Under the pieces are notes generated by a model. It saw nothing but the letters and a program-made list of their open reading frames with translations. It made no database searches and had not been told where the DNA came from. 64,000 nucleotides of DNA from an uncultured Bradyrhizobium sp. (GTDB lineage: Bacteria > Pseudomonadota > Alphaproteobacteria > Rhizobiales > Xanthobacteraceae), in assembly GCF_936943645.1 (NCBI RefSeq), contig NZ_CAKZJO010000100.1:49932-113931 (forward strand), written 5' to 3'. Below, piece by piece: positions 1-9,092 of the stretch (its first letter is position 1; each line of letters begins with the position of its first letter). A program made the position numbers and the translations under genes.

Positions 1-1
1 G

Positions 2-790
2 GTGATCGCGGTTTGCTTCGCCGTCCAGATCGCGGCCGCCGCGCCGCCGGTCGCGGAGGTGCTGCGCGGCTTCATGCCGAAGAGCGAGATCTTCACCAAC
101 CCCGAGATGCTCTACATCGCGATCGGCATCATCGGCGCGACCGTGATGCCGCATAATCTCTACCTGCACTCCTCGATCGTGCAGACGCGCGCCTATGAGC
201 GCAACGACGAAGGCCGCCGCGAGGCGATCAAATGGGCGACGACGGACTCCACCATCGCCCTGATGCTGGCGCTGTTCATCAATGCCGCGATCCTCGTCGT
301 GGCGGCTGCGACCTTCCACAAGAGCGGGCATTCGGATGTCGCCGAGATCGGGCAGGCGTTCGAGCTGCTGTCGCCGCTGCTCGGCCTCGGCATCGCCTCG
401 ACATTGTTCGCGGTGGCGCTGCTCGCCTCCGGCCTGAACTCGACGGTGACGGCGACGCTCGCCGGCCAGATCGTGATGGAGGGCTTTCTCGATCTGCGCC
501 TGCCGAGCTGGGCGCGCCGTTTGCTCACGCGCGGCATCGCGATCATTCCGGTGATCGTGGTCACCGCGATCTATGGCGAGCGCGGCACGGCCGATCTGCT
601 GGTATTCAGCCAGGTCGTGCTGTCAATGCAGCTGCCCTTCGCCGTCATCCCGCTGGTCCGCTTCGTCTCCGACCGCCGCAAGATGGGCAAGTTCGCGATT
701 CCCTCCTACGTCGCGGCGATCGCGTGGATCGTCGCAGGCGTGATCGTGGTCCTGAACCTGAAGCTGTTGTTCGACACGTTGTTTGGATGA
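2..790 (+). CDS. mntH: Nramp-family divalent metal (Mn2+/Fe2+) transporter, C-terminal part
   Basis: This is the last ~262 residues of a proton-coupled inner-membrane metal importer; the N-terminus lies before the window. The signature MPHNLYLHS of Nramp transmembrane helix 6, which helps form the metal site, is visible near residue 49, followed by the charged loop and at least five hydrophobic segments ending in a helix at the C-terminus (IVAGVIVVLNLKLLF). The family is usually 400-550 residues, so about half is missing. Any GTG at the window edge is internal, not the start. No partner gene is visible downstream; the next 487 bp are noncoding. Family assignment is firm; the metal (most likely manganese) is inferred. 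Confidence 0.9.
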   Translation: MIAVCFAVQIAAAAPPVAEVLRGFMPKSEIFTNPEMLYIAIGIIGATVMPHNLYLHSSIVQTRAYERNDEGRREAIKWATTDSTIALMLALFINAAILVVAAATFHKSGHSDVAEIGQAFELLSPLLGLGIASTLFAVALLASGLNSTVTATLAGQIVMEGFLDLRLPSWARRLLTRGIAIIPVIVVTAIYGERGTADLLVFSQVVLSMQLPFAVIPLVRFVSDRRKMGKFAIPSYVAAIAWIVAGVIVVLNLKLLFDTLFG

Positions 791-1277
791 GTGCAGGGAC
801 TGCCCGCACGTTTCGTGCGGAGGGCACTGCGGCGAACTGCTCCCTGGCGCGCGCCGGCCGTACCCGTTTCGCGCGAACGTGGGTCCGGTCCTTCGAAAAT
901 GCGCACCGGCCGGCGACCGACGCTTTCGTCGCGCGCCGGCGAATGACCGCTTTTCAATTGGTACGAAGAGGGTATACTACCTTCAATTGCTGATAGGCCA
1001 CAGTTACTGACAGGCCATATTATGACGTTGCGTTTTTCAGGATTGATTTTTCTCCCCGCGGGATAATCGGCGGTCCCGCGCCGGAGTAGATGCGCCGATC
1101 GCATTCTCTCCGGACAATTCGAACGGGTTGCGCGCAAGGTAGGCGCGCGAGGCCAGTGGCGCCGCCATTGGTGATGGATTGATTTTTGCTGCGCGGGTTC
1201 ACGTCCTGGGAGGGGACGATGATCAGGCCAGAAAGCGTTGATTGCTGCGTTGTAGTCATTGATGAGCGTGTACTGCC
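791..1277. other. Intergenic region upstream of the cyclase/P450/DyP operon
   Basis: This 487-bp stretch has no reading frame with convincing protein character. Around 950-1030 the base composition falls and an AT-richer segment (gggtatactacc, then ggccatattatgac) could hold promoter elements for the operon starting at 1278. I could not place a terminator for the upstream transporter gene. Promoter placement is inference only. Confidence 0.35.
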
Positions 1278-4200
1278 GTGACCAAGTGTCCCGCATGTTC
1301 AGCCCGTGTCGCTCGCGAGCATCGCTTCTGCTCTCAATGCGGCGCGCGCCTCGATCGCGCCGTGGAGCAGTCCTCCGGTCCATCGGCGATTAGCACAACT
1401 GACCGTGCGGTGCGGGTTGTTCCGCTGCATGATCATGCGGCGGTTCGGTCACAGATGTTGACCGAGAACAAGCAGGTCAGCGTTCTCTTCGTCGACGTCT
1501 GCGACTCGACATCGCTGCTCCAGCATTCCGACCCCGAGGAATCCCGCAATTATCTCGGCAAGGCGCTGAACCATCTGGCCGAAGCGGTCGGGACCTATGG
1601 CGGCACGGTCAGTCAATTGCTCGGCGACGGGCTCGTCGCCCTGTTCGGTGCGCCCGTGGCGCAGGAGGATCATGCCCTGCGCGCGTGCCTTGCCGCGCTC
1701 AAGATGCAGAGGGCAACCGTTCCCGGCCACGAGGTTCATGGCATGGCCAGTCCGATGCTGCGCATCGGCATCAATTCGGGCGAAGTCCTGGTCGGCGTCG
1801 TCGGGCAATACGGCTGGTCGCACTACGGGGCGGACGGCAAGACGATTCATCTGGCGTCACGGCTCGAAAAGATGGCGCCGCCCGGCGGCATCCTGATCAG
1901 TGCCGCGACGCAGCGCCTGGTCGCGCAGCAGATCGACACGCGGCCGGTGGGGACGCGGCCGGTGCGCGGGCTGGACGACCCGGTCGAGCTCCATGAGGTC
2001 GTGGTCGCCACTGAAAGCTCGGCGGCCGCGCCGCTGACGCGGAAGCAGCGCTGGGCGCCCCTGGTCGGCCGCGAAGAGTCTTTGCGGATCCTCACTGCAG
2101 ATCTCGACATCGTTCGAACCGGCGTGATGCGGACGATCGGGCTGTGCGGCGATGCCGGGATCGGCAAGTCCCGCTTGATCGCCGACTGGATCGCCGCGCT
2201 TGCAAGTCAGGGCACGGAGGTCTGCCTTTCGCAAGCGAGAGGTTATGCAAGCGCGCGCGCCTACAGCACCGCCGCGGACCTGATCGCAAGCTTGGCCGGG
2301 TTGCCGCAAACAAGCGCGACGGACCCCCAATCCGTCCGGCAGATCCTGGCCGCCGAATGGGCCAGCGAAGGTGCCGCGCATCTGGCAGCGGTCAATGACT
2401 TGCTGGGTCTGGCGGCGCCGGACGAGGCCTGGCTGGCGCTGAATCCGGTCCAGCGGCGGCGCCGGATCGGTGATGCATTGCTGTGGCTCGTGCGCAGACG
2501 CGCCCAGGCAGGTCCGTTCGTGCTCGTGCTCGAGGATGTCTTCCTGGCCGACCGCGAGAGCCGGCGGTTGTTCGAGGCGCTGCTTCCAAAGCTTCAGGGT
2601 CTGCCCATCCTGGTCTGTGTCAGCTATCGACCCGATTTCGAGCATCAGTGGCGCCAGGCCCCGTGGTTTGCGGAGCGCCTGATCGAGCCCCTTCGCGACG
2701 GCGAGCTGCTCAGGCTGGCGCGCGCCCTGATGGGGGACGATCTGTCCGTGCTCGGCATCATGAACGAACTGGTCGCGCGCGCCGACGGCAATCCCTTCTT
2801 CCTGGAGCAGTTGGTCATCACGCTGATCGACGACGGATCGCTGGAGGGAACGCCGGGGGCATACCGCCTGCAGCGACCGCCCGGAGAGCTGCGCGTGCCG
2901 GGCTCGATCGCCGCGGTGATCGGCGCGCGCGTCGACAGGCTGCCCGAAGCTGCCAAGTCCGCGCTCGAGGCGGCGGCGATCCTCGGCGACCCCATCACGG
3001 GCGAACTGATCGCCGCGATGCAGGCCGTGGACTTGGGGCGTGCCGAAGAATTGCTGGGTCTTTGCGTTGCATCCGGGCTGCTGACCGGACCGGATCAGGC
3101 GCTCGGCCGGCTCGAGCAGCACGCGTTCGCGTTTCGCCACGCACTGGTGCGCGACGTCGTGCTCGGCACCCTCACGCGGACGCGGCTCAAGGCGCTGCAT
3201 CGCCAGGCCTTCCTGGCGCTTCATGCGCGGCCGGGAGCGGCCGAGGCGGATATCGCGCCGGCGCTGGCGCACCATGCCTTCAAGGGCGAGGAATGGGAGC
3301 AGGCGGCGAGATTCACCGTCAAGTCGATGGCGCGTGCGATCTCGCGCTCGGCCAATCAGGAAGCGCTCCAGCTGTTCGAGAAGGGTCTTCAGGCAGCCCG
3401 CCGTGTCGATGACGCCTCGGTTGCGCAGACCCTGGAGCTGGCGCTTCGCCTGGAAGCCATCGGAGCGATGCTGGCCCTCGGGCAGATCGACGACATCTTC
3501 AGCAATATGGAGCGTGCGGAAGCGATCGCGGTGCAACTGAACGATCAGCGCGCACGGGCGGCGGTGTCGACCGAGACGGCGGTCTTCTTGTGGATGCGCG
3601 GTCGCTTCGAGCAGGGTCTGCGCTACGCCACGCGAGGGCTCGACGCGGCCCGCCTGGCGCAACGCCGCCACATGATGATGGCGGCGCATCAGACCCGCCT
3701 GATGAACCTCCACGCTCTCGGTCGATACGCAGAGGCCGCCATGGAGGGGCAGATTCTGCTCTCCGACTACGGACCTGAGCTGTCAGCGCATTGCGTCCAA
3801 CCCGGATGGGCCGCCATCCCTATCATCAATCTGTATGCGTTTCATGCCAGCACGCTCTGGCGGCTCGGAGACAGTGCAAGGGCACACGCGTTCTGTGCCA
3901 AGGCCTATGAGATCCTGTCGAGCATCAACCATCCCTATTCCCGTCTGCTGATCGACACCGTCCAGTCGCAGATCTGGATCGAGAGCAGGGATCTCGATCG
4001 GGCCGAGACCTTGATGCGCACCGGCGTGCAGCAATGCATGACGCATAACGTCCCGACCATGCTGTCGGTTTGCACGGGTGTTCTCGGCAGCGCGCTCGCG
4101 CGCAACGGCAAGGCCGCCGAGGCGGCGACGATGCTGGAGAAGGGGTTCGCCGACCGCATCTACGAGGCGGCCGGGCCCTACGGCCGGACGTTCATGCGCG

Positions 4201-4475
4201 TGAGCCTCGGCCTGGCCTATCGCAAGCTCGATCGGCTCGACGACGCCATCGCGGTCGGTCGCAAGGCCGTCGAGGACGCCGCCGAAGAATACGGTCACCA
4301 GACCGAAGCCGTTTACGAGCTTGCGGAGACCTTGCGGCAGGCCGGCGATCTCGCGGGCGCCGAAGCGCATTTCAGGCGGGTCGCGGAGGCAGCGGAGCGT
4401 CTGGGCATGCCCCACTATCAAGGACGGGCCGCCGCGGTGCTCGCAGATTGGCGGAAGGACGGGTACGCAGCATGA
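1278..4475 (+). CDS. Zinc-ribbon / class III nucleotidyl cyclase / AAA ATPase / TPR regulator
   Basis: A 1065-residue multidomain signalling protein. Residues 1-25 form a double-CxxC zinc ribbon (CPAC...CSQC). Residues ~60-240 are a class III cyclase domain with both metal aspartate motifs (FVDVCDST and LLGDGLVALFG). Residues ~260-560 are an AAA/NTPase domain with Walker A GDAGIGKSRL and Walker B-like LVLEDVFLAD. The rest is helical TPR-like repeat. The conserved VNxAxR segment reads IHLASR: the transition-state asparagine is histidine, the arginine is kept, so activity may be weak or altered. The GTG start was chosen because it begins the zinc ribbon (MTKCPAC). The stop overlaps the P450 start (ATGA), so the genes are translationally coupled. 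Such fusions are common in Bradyrhizobium; the ligand and role here are unknown. Confidence 0.85.
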   Translation: MTKCPACSARVAREHRFCSQCGARLDRAVEQSSGPSAISTTDRAVRVVPLHDHAAVRSQMLTENKQVSVLFVDVCDSTSLLQHSDPEESRNYLGKALNHLAEAVGTYGGTVSQLLGDGLVALFGAPVAQEDHALRACLAALKMQRATVPGHEVHGMASPMLRIGINSGEVLVGVVGQYGWSHYGADGKTIHLASRLEKMAPPGGILISAATQRLVAQQIDTRPVGTRPVRGLDDPVELHEVVVATESSAAAPLTRKQRWAPLVGREESLRILTADLDIVRTGVMRTIGLCGDAGIGKSRLIADWIAALASQGTEVCLSQARGYASARAYSTAADLIASLAGLPQTSATDPQSVRQILAAEWASEGAAHLAAVNDLLGLAAPDEAWLALNPVQRRRRIGDALLWLVRRRAQAGPFVLVLEDVFLADRESRRLFEALLPKLQGLPILVCVSYRPDFEHQWRQAPWFAERLIEPLRDGELLRLARALMGDDLSVLGIMNELVARADGNPFFLEQLVITLIDDGSLEGTPGAYRLQRPPGELRVPGSIAAVIGARVDRLPEAAKSALEAAAILGDPITGELIAAMQAVDLGRAEELLGLCVASGLLTGPDQALGRLEQHAFAFRHALVRDVVLGTLTRTRLKALHRQAFLALHARPGAAEADIAPALAHHAFKGEEWEQAARFTVKSMARAISRSANQEALQLFEKGLQAARRVDDASVAQTLELALRLEAIGAMLALGQIDDIFSNMERAEAIAVQLNDQRARAAVSTETAVFLWMRGRFEQGLRYATRGLDAARLAQRRHMMMAAHQTRLMNLHALGRYAEAAMEGQILLSDYGPELSAHCVQPGWAAIPIINLYAFHASTLWRLGDSARAHAFCAKAYEILSSINHPYSRLLIDTVQSQIWIESRDLDRAETLMRTGVQQCMTHNVPTMLSVCTGVLGSALARNGKAAEAATMLEKGFADRIYEAAGPYGRTFMRVSLGLAYRKLDRLDDAIAVGRKAVEDAAEEYGHQTEAVYELAETLRQAGDLAGAEAHFRRVAEAAERLGMPHYQGRAAAVLADWRKDGYAA

Positions 4476-5764
4476 AACTCTCAGCCGGCACTCCTGATGC
4501 AATGCCGCCAGGGCTCCGCAGCCTCCTCTACGGAATCTTTTGCTGGGCCAATCGTCATCCGGGCGCTTTGCGCGCGGTCGGTGCGGTGCTTCGGCATTGG
4601 CCGTTCGTCGGCGGCTGGTTGGGCATGGCGGCCCGGGCCGACGCTGTCAAAAAGGTGCTGACCCGGCCTAACAGTTTCTCCAACACCGCGCACGCGGCGA
4701 ACCTGTCGGCCGGCGACTATCTGATCGGCATGGATCCCGACGCCACATACAAGGGGGATAGGCTTCTGCTGGATGATCGGTTGGCTGTCCTGGACGCGAC
4801 ATTGCCCGCCGCGGCCGATCTTGCGGCCCGAGATTATGTTGAGAAGCTTCGGCTGATCGGCAAGAGAAAATCGTTCGATCTCATCGAGGATTACCTGATG
4901 TGGATCGTGTTTCGCGCAATGCATCCCCTGTTTGGGGAGGCGACCAACAAGGTGGCAGCGGGCGCGACCGGAAGCCTCGATGATCCCGGGCTGCAGCGTC
5001 AATATCTCCTCGAGATCCGCTATGTGGCGGGGCAGCTACTGGCTGGCAGCTCGGCGACGCTGAGAGTGCAGCGCAGGGCTGAACTCAACGCTGACGCACT
5101 GAGATCGCGTATCGCCGGCGTCGGCAACGACATCCAGCTCGCATGGGGGACGTCCTGTCCGTTCAATGTCATCAAGCGGAACGCCGTTGGCCTCGCCTGG
5201 ATCTCGCATCCGGTCACCGTGCAATCGGGGGCGCTCGCCGTGCAAGAGCTGCTGGGGCGCCCTGATGTTCACAAGGCATTGCGCGAGCAGGCGCAGCGGC
5301 TCCTGAAAATGGGTCCGAACCAGGTTTGGGAGGACCAGGCCTTCCGCAAGCTGGTGCAAGATCATGTCCTCGAACTCTTGCGTTTCCGCCCGATTTTTCC
5401 GCTGCTCGCGCGCGATGTGCCGCGCGACACGGAATTCGAGACGGGTGCGCGGCACAATGCCAAATGCCCCGCCGGCGGAAAGATGGCGATCTGGGGGATC
5501 GCCGCAATGTTCGATACCGCGATAGACAAAGACATCAGCCAATTTTCTCCGGCGCGCAACTGGGGCACGAACGAAGATCTGCGCTGGCTGATGTTCGGAT
5601 ACGGTACCCGCCAGTGTCCGGCCATGGTCTACGCGGTCAAGATCCTGACCAGCGCGCTGATCGGTCTGTTGATCCTGCCCGAGCTGCAACTGACGCGGGG
5701 CGAGGGCAAGCCCGTCACCTATGACGGACCGCTCATGTCGCGGATGCGCGTGAGTTTCATTTAG
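4472..5764 (+). CDS. Atypical cytochrome P450
   Basis: A 430-residue protein. The heme-cysteine loop FGYGTRQCPA fits FxxGxRxCxG except that the final glycine is alanine (Cys at ~382). The K-helix ExxR is ELLR at ~301-304. The segment where the I-helix [AG]GxxT oxygen-activation motif should lie reads ISHPVT (~244-249), without the acid-alcohol pair. That is reminiscent of P450s that use peroxide or rearrange hydroperoxides rather than activating O2. The ATG overlaps the upstream stop by four bases, and a DyP peroxidase gene lies two genes downstream in the same operon. I see no separate ferredoxin or reductase gene. P450 fold is confident; the substrate is unknown and the peroxygenase or isomerase idea is inference. 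Confidence 0.8.
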   Translation: MKLSAGTPDAMPPGLRSLLYGIFCWANRHPGALRAVGAVLRHWPFVGGWLGMAARADAVKKVLTRPNSFSNTAHAANLSAGDYLIGMDPDATYKGDRLLLDDRLAVLDATLPAAADLAARDYVEKLRLIGKRKSFDLIEDYLMWIVFRAMHPLFGEATNKVAAGATGSLDDPGLQRQYLLEIRYVAGQLLAGSSATLRVQRRAELNADALRSRIAGVGNDIQLAWGTSCPFNVIKRNAVGLAWISHPVTVQSGALAVQELLGRPDVHKALREQAQRLLKMGPNQVWEDQAFRKLVQDHVLELLRFRPIFPLLARDVPRDTEFETGARHNAKCPAGGKMAIWGIAAMFDTAIDKDISQFSPARNWGTNEDLRWLMFGYGTRQCPAMVYAVKILTSALIGLLILPELQLTRGEGKPVTYDGPLMSRMRVSFI

Positions 5765-5784
5765 CAGGCGGGAGAAGGACGGGC

Positions 5785-7599
5785 ATGCTCAAGATAGTCC
5801 GCCAGCAGATGATCTGCATCGCAGTGCCAGGCTGGAACGGCACGACCGATCTTTCGGAAGACAGCCCCGTTTCCAAGGGGCTGTACTCTCTGTTCCGAGA
5901 CGTCGAGGTGGTCCAATTCGCCTCCATCGCGTTGCTGCCGGCGAGGGCCGACGCAGTCGACAAGAGGCCCTGGTTGATGCTCGAGCTTGCGATCGAAGAG
6001 GGAATCGATCCCTACGATATGATTTACCGGCTCGTCTACCATTGGAGCGAGGCGATGTGGTCGCTGTACAGCTCCTTCTGGCCGAGCGATGCCACTGCGC
6101 TGCGGAGCGAACGCAACGACAAGCTGCACAAGATGTTGATGAAGCATCTCAGCATCGCCGATGGCGGCTTCATCGGCGCCCGCGACCGGACGGCTCGACA
6201 GATCGAGAAGGAGCAGGAGCTGCTTGAGTGGACGCGAGACGAGGCGCGGGCCATGAAGCAAGCCATGCTGTATGGCGATGATCGCGCTGCGTTCGCGCTG
6301 GCGCTTGCGCAACGGGCATTCCAGAATCGTCGTTTCGGCTGGGCGCTGGATCCGGCGCCGCGGTCGTACTGGCGCGGCAAAGGCGCGAGCATCTCCGCAA
6401 AAGCCGGTTACGTGCTAACGCTGTTCGTGCTGTGGCTACTCGCAGTCTGGCTGGTCGGCGCAGTGCCGCGCGGTGCGCTTGGCATCTACACTTGGTTGTT
6501 CGGGCCGCCTTATTCCGGCGTGACGGACGTCGTGGCCTTCATTTCAATGGCGAGTTGCTGGGTACTTGGCGTCAGTATCCGCATCGTACTTGCGCTGCTC
6601 GGGCTCGGGGTCTTGGTATGGCTCCTCCTGATCGCTCTGCCAGCCCTTTCCAGGACGTGGCGACGCTGGCTGGAGAGCGTGGGGCGCGAGCTCGACCGGC
6701 CCACGGAAACGTGGTCGTCATGGCTTACCTATCGGATCGGACTGTTGCTCAGCGTGCCGATCGCTTTCGCCCTCGTCGCGCTCGCGTTCGCCTTTATCTT
6801 CTCGCCCTGGACGATCGTGGACGCATACAAGGCATGGACTGCCAACCTTTTCGGGTGGCAGATCATCGCCCTGGTCGTTCTCGCGATCGTCGTGTTGATC
6901 TGCGCGGTCGGCCTGCTGTCCCGGATCAATCAGGATCTCGCGATGGTTGGCAACTGGTTCTTTCAACCTTACGAAGAGGATGTGCTGCGTGCCCAACAGG
7001 TCGATCCATCGATCGACAACAGCGAAGGGCTGGTGGTGCGCGAAACCGCCCATATGGTTAGCCTGACGGATCTCCGCAGTCCGAACGGCTGGAGTGCCTG
7101 GTGGATCCGGGTGTCGCTGCGCATCGTGACACTGTTTGGACGTGTGATCTTCACCGAGAGCCGGCTGGGAAGTGCGCCGGGCATTCATTTCGGCCATTGG
7201 CACATCATCGAGGACGGGCGCCGCTACCTGTTCTGCTCGAACTACGATGGCAGTTTCGGCGGCTATCTCGACGATTTCATCAATGGTGCCACGATCGGGA
7301 CCAACCTCGCCTGGCGGTGGACCACGTTGAAGCCCCGTGGTTCGGCAGCGATCGGACAGCCCGCCGTCGTTCATGCGCGCAGCTTCCCGCCGACGCGATT
7401 TATCGTATTCCGGGGCGTGAAGTGCGAGCTTCAGTTCAAGTCATATGCGCGCGACAGCATGCTTCCGCACATGTTCCGCTTCGACGCCCGCAAGGAGTCG
7501 GTCGACCAGATCAACCTCGCGACCGGACTGCGCGACGCTCTGTTCGGAGCGCGCAACGACAGCAACGACGACCTAATCATGAGGGCGATCGAATCATGA
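5785..7599 (+). CDS. Polytopic membrane protein of a P450/DyP operon, unknown function
   Basis: A 604-residue protein I cannot assign to a named family. Residues ~1-200 are soluble and begin with a hydrolase-like strand (ICIAVPGWNG) but no catalytic serine motif is evident. Four or more transmembrane segments lie between ~207 and ~385. The C-terminal ~220 residues are soluble and contain a strongly patterned stretch near 471-490 (HFGHWHIIEDGRRYLFCSN followed by YDGS), which resembles a domain I recall in proteins near bacterial heme peroxidases. It starts 20 bp after the P450 stop and its own stop overlaps the DyP start (ATGA). The likely role is a membrane anchor or substrate handler for the two heme enzymes; this is inference. 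Confidence 0.6.
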   Translation: MLKIVRQQMICIAVPGWNGTTDLSEDSPVSKGLYSLFRDVEVVQFASIALLPARADAVDKRPWLMLELAIEEGIDPYDMIYRLVYHWSEAMWSLYSSFWPSDATALRSERNDKLHKMLMKHLSIADGGFIGARDRTARQIEKEQELLEWTRDEARAMKQAMLYGDDRAAFALALAQRAFQNRRFGWALDPAPRSYWRGKGASISAKAGYVLTLFVLWLLAVWLVGAVPRGALGIYTWLFGPPYSGVTDVVAFISMASCWVLGVSIRIVLALLGLGVLVWLLLIALPALSRTWRRWLESVGRELDRPTETWSSWLTYRIGLLLSVPIAFALVALAFAFIFSPWTIVDAYKAWTANLFGWQIIALVVLAIVVLICAVGLLSRINQDLAMVGNWFFQPYEEDVLRAQQVDPSIDNSEGLVVRETAHMVSLTDLRSPNGWSAWWIRVSLRIVTLFGRVIFTESRLGSAPGIHFGHWHIIEDGRRYLFCSNYDGSFGGYLDDFINGATIGTNLAWRWTTLKPRGSAAIGQPAVVHARSFPPTRFIVFRGVKCELQFKSYARDSMLPHMFRFDARKESVDQINLATGLRDALFGARNDSNDDLIMRAIES

Positions 7600-9074
7600 A
7601 AGCGCCGGCAGCGCATCTCGCGCATCATTTCGATGACATCCAGGGAATGCTGAGGAGCGGCTACGGCTGGCTGCAAGACAGTCGGTTCTGGCTGCTGACG
7701 ATCCGGGACGGGAAGGAGACGGCGGCCCGGGCGTGGCTCGCAAAATTCGTGGAGAGCGGCGTCGTTGCCAACGCAGAAGAGGTCGGGAAGTCGAGAACGC
7801 ATCCAATCGCGAAGGCTGCGGCGATCGCGTTCAGTTTCTCGGGGCTGGCAAAGCTCGGATGCGTGGAAGACACCCTTCATCCGTTCCCGACGCCCTTCCG
7901 CAGTGGCATGGGCAGCGATGCGCGCGCGTTGCTGCTGAGGGACAATCCCCGCGCATGGCGCTGGTCCGACGTCGATGGCGACAGCGGCGATGCCGTACAT
8001 GTCCTGATTGCGGAATGGACGGAGAGAGACGTCGGGCCGATCATTTCGCGCCCGGATGAGACGATATTCAGCGCCATCCAGGTCGATAACGATCCTTGCT
8101 CATTTCAAAAACTGGAAGGCGACAACGAAGAGAAATTGCGCGAAGCATTCGGGTTTCGCGACGGCTTGGCGCAGCCCGTCATCAAAGGATTGAAGCAAGA
8201 CGACAGCTTCCGACCGCGCCGGTCAGAGAAAGACAAGAAGCAGGCCGATACGCTGTATGACGACAGCGTCGTCCAGCCTGGCGAGTTCATCCTGGGCTAT
8301 CGCAACGAATATGATGAGCTCACTTATTGCCCCGACGTGGTGGGATGGAGGCAGTCAGGTCTCGCCAATCACCACGGCGGTCGGTTTGCCCTGAACGGAA
8401 GCTATCTCGCCGTGCGCCAGATCGAGCAGGACGTCGAGGCGTTCAGCGCCTTTCGGCAGGCGAACGGTCAAGACATCTGCAATAAACTGATGGGCCGCCA
8501 GGACAATGGCTGGCCGCTCGCGTGGAAATACGACCCGAGCAATCCAAAAACGGATTCGGAACTTGACGCGTTCCGCTACCGTGTCGACGACGCCAACGGC
8601 TTCACCTGCCCGAAGGGGGCTCACATTCGACGGGTGAATCCGCGGGATACGCTCGGCGTCGACATTGAGTCGAGCATCAAGTCGACCAAGTTGCACAGGC
8701 TTCTTCGTCGCGGCCGGCCGTATCGCGAGGACAGCAACGGCGAGACGCGCAAGGGGATCTTCTTCATCGCCTGCAATGCGGATCTCGAGCGGCAGTTCGA
8801 GTTCGTCCAGCAGCGTTGGGCGCGGAATCCGAGTTTCGTCAACCTTCACGCCGATGATCCGTTCGTCGGGTCGTCCGACCCTCAGACCTTCCCGAAGGCC
8901 TTGTCGTTGCCGGGTCTGCCGAGCGGTGGAGAGGTCTCCCTGGCGAACTTCACAACGACGCTTGGGGGAGGCTACTTCTTCCTGCCGGGACTTGCGGCGC
9001 TCAAGTTCATCGTCGGTGAGGAGGGGGCTACAAAGTTCGCGACATCGGAAGTGGCCGAAGCTGCGGCCCCCTGA
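7596..9074 (+). CDS. DyP-type peroxidase
   Basis: A 492-residue heme peroxidase-like protein. The DyP signature GFRDGLAQP (GxxDG, with the distal aspartate) is near residue 185, and the C-terminal half shows family features such as GFTCPKGAHIRR and FIACNADLERQFEFVQQ. It is longer than typical 300-400-residue DyPs, consistent with the larger class found next to membrane proteins. No Tat or Sec signal is visible, so it is probably cytoplasmic or held at the membrane by the upstream protein. The ATG overlaps the preceding stop (ATGA). DyPs use H2O2 to oxidise dyes, porphyrins or other bulky substrates; the physiological substrate here is unknown. Confidence 0.85.
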   Translation: MKAPAAHLAHHFDDIQGMLRSGYGWLQDSRFWLLTIRDGKETAARAWLAKFVESGVVANAEEVGKSRTHPIAKAAAIAFSFSGLAKLGCVEDTLHPFPTPFRSGMGSDARALLLRDNPRAWRWSDVDGDSGDAVHVLIAEWTERDVGPIISRPDETIFSAIQVDNDPCSFQKLEGDNEEKLREAFGFRDGLAQPVIKGLKQDDSFRPRRSEKDKKQADTLYDDSVVQPGEFILGYRNEYDELTYCPDVVGWRQSGLANHHGGRFALNGSYLAVRQIEQDVEAFSAFRQANGQDICNKLMGRQDNGWPLAWKYDPSNPKTDSELDAFRYRVDDANGFTCPKGAHIRRVNPRDTLGVDIESSIKSTKLHRLLRRGRPYREDSNGETRKGIFFIACNADLERQFEFVQQRWARNPSFVNLHADDPFVGSSDPQTFPKALSLPGLPSGGEVSLANFTTTLGGGYFFLPGLAALKFIVGEEGATKFATSEVAEAAAP

Positions 9075-9092
9075 AAGCCGCGAAGTCGGACC

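Noticed and set aside
706..1383. Long minus-strand frame across the gap before the cyclase gene
   Set aside because: Arginine-rich shadow overlapping two real genes, with no protein-like pattern.
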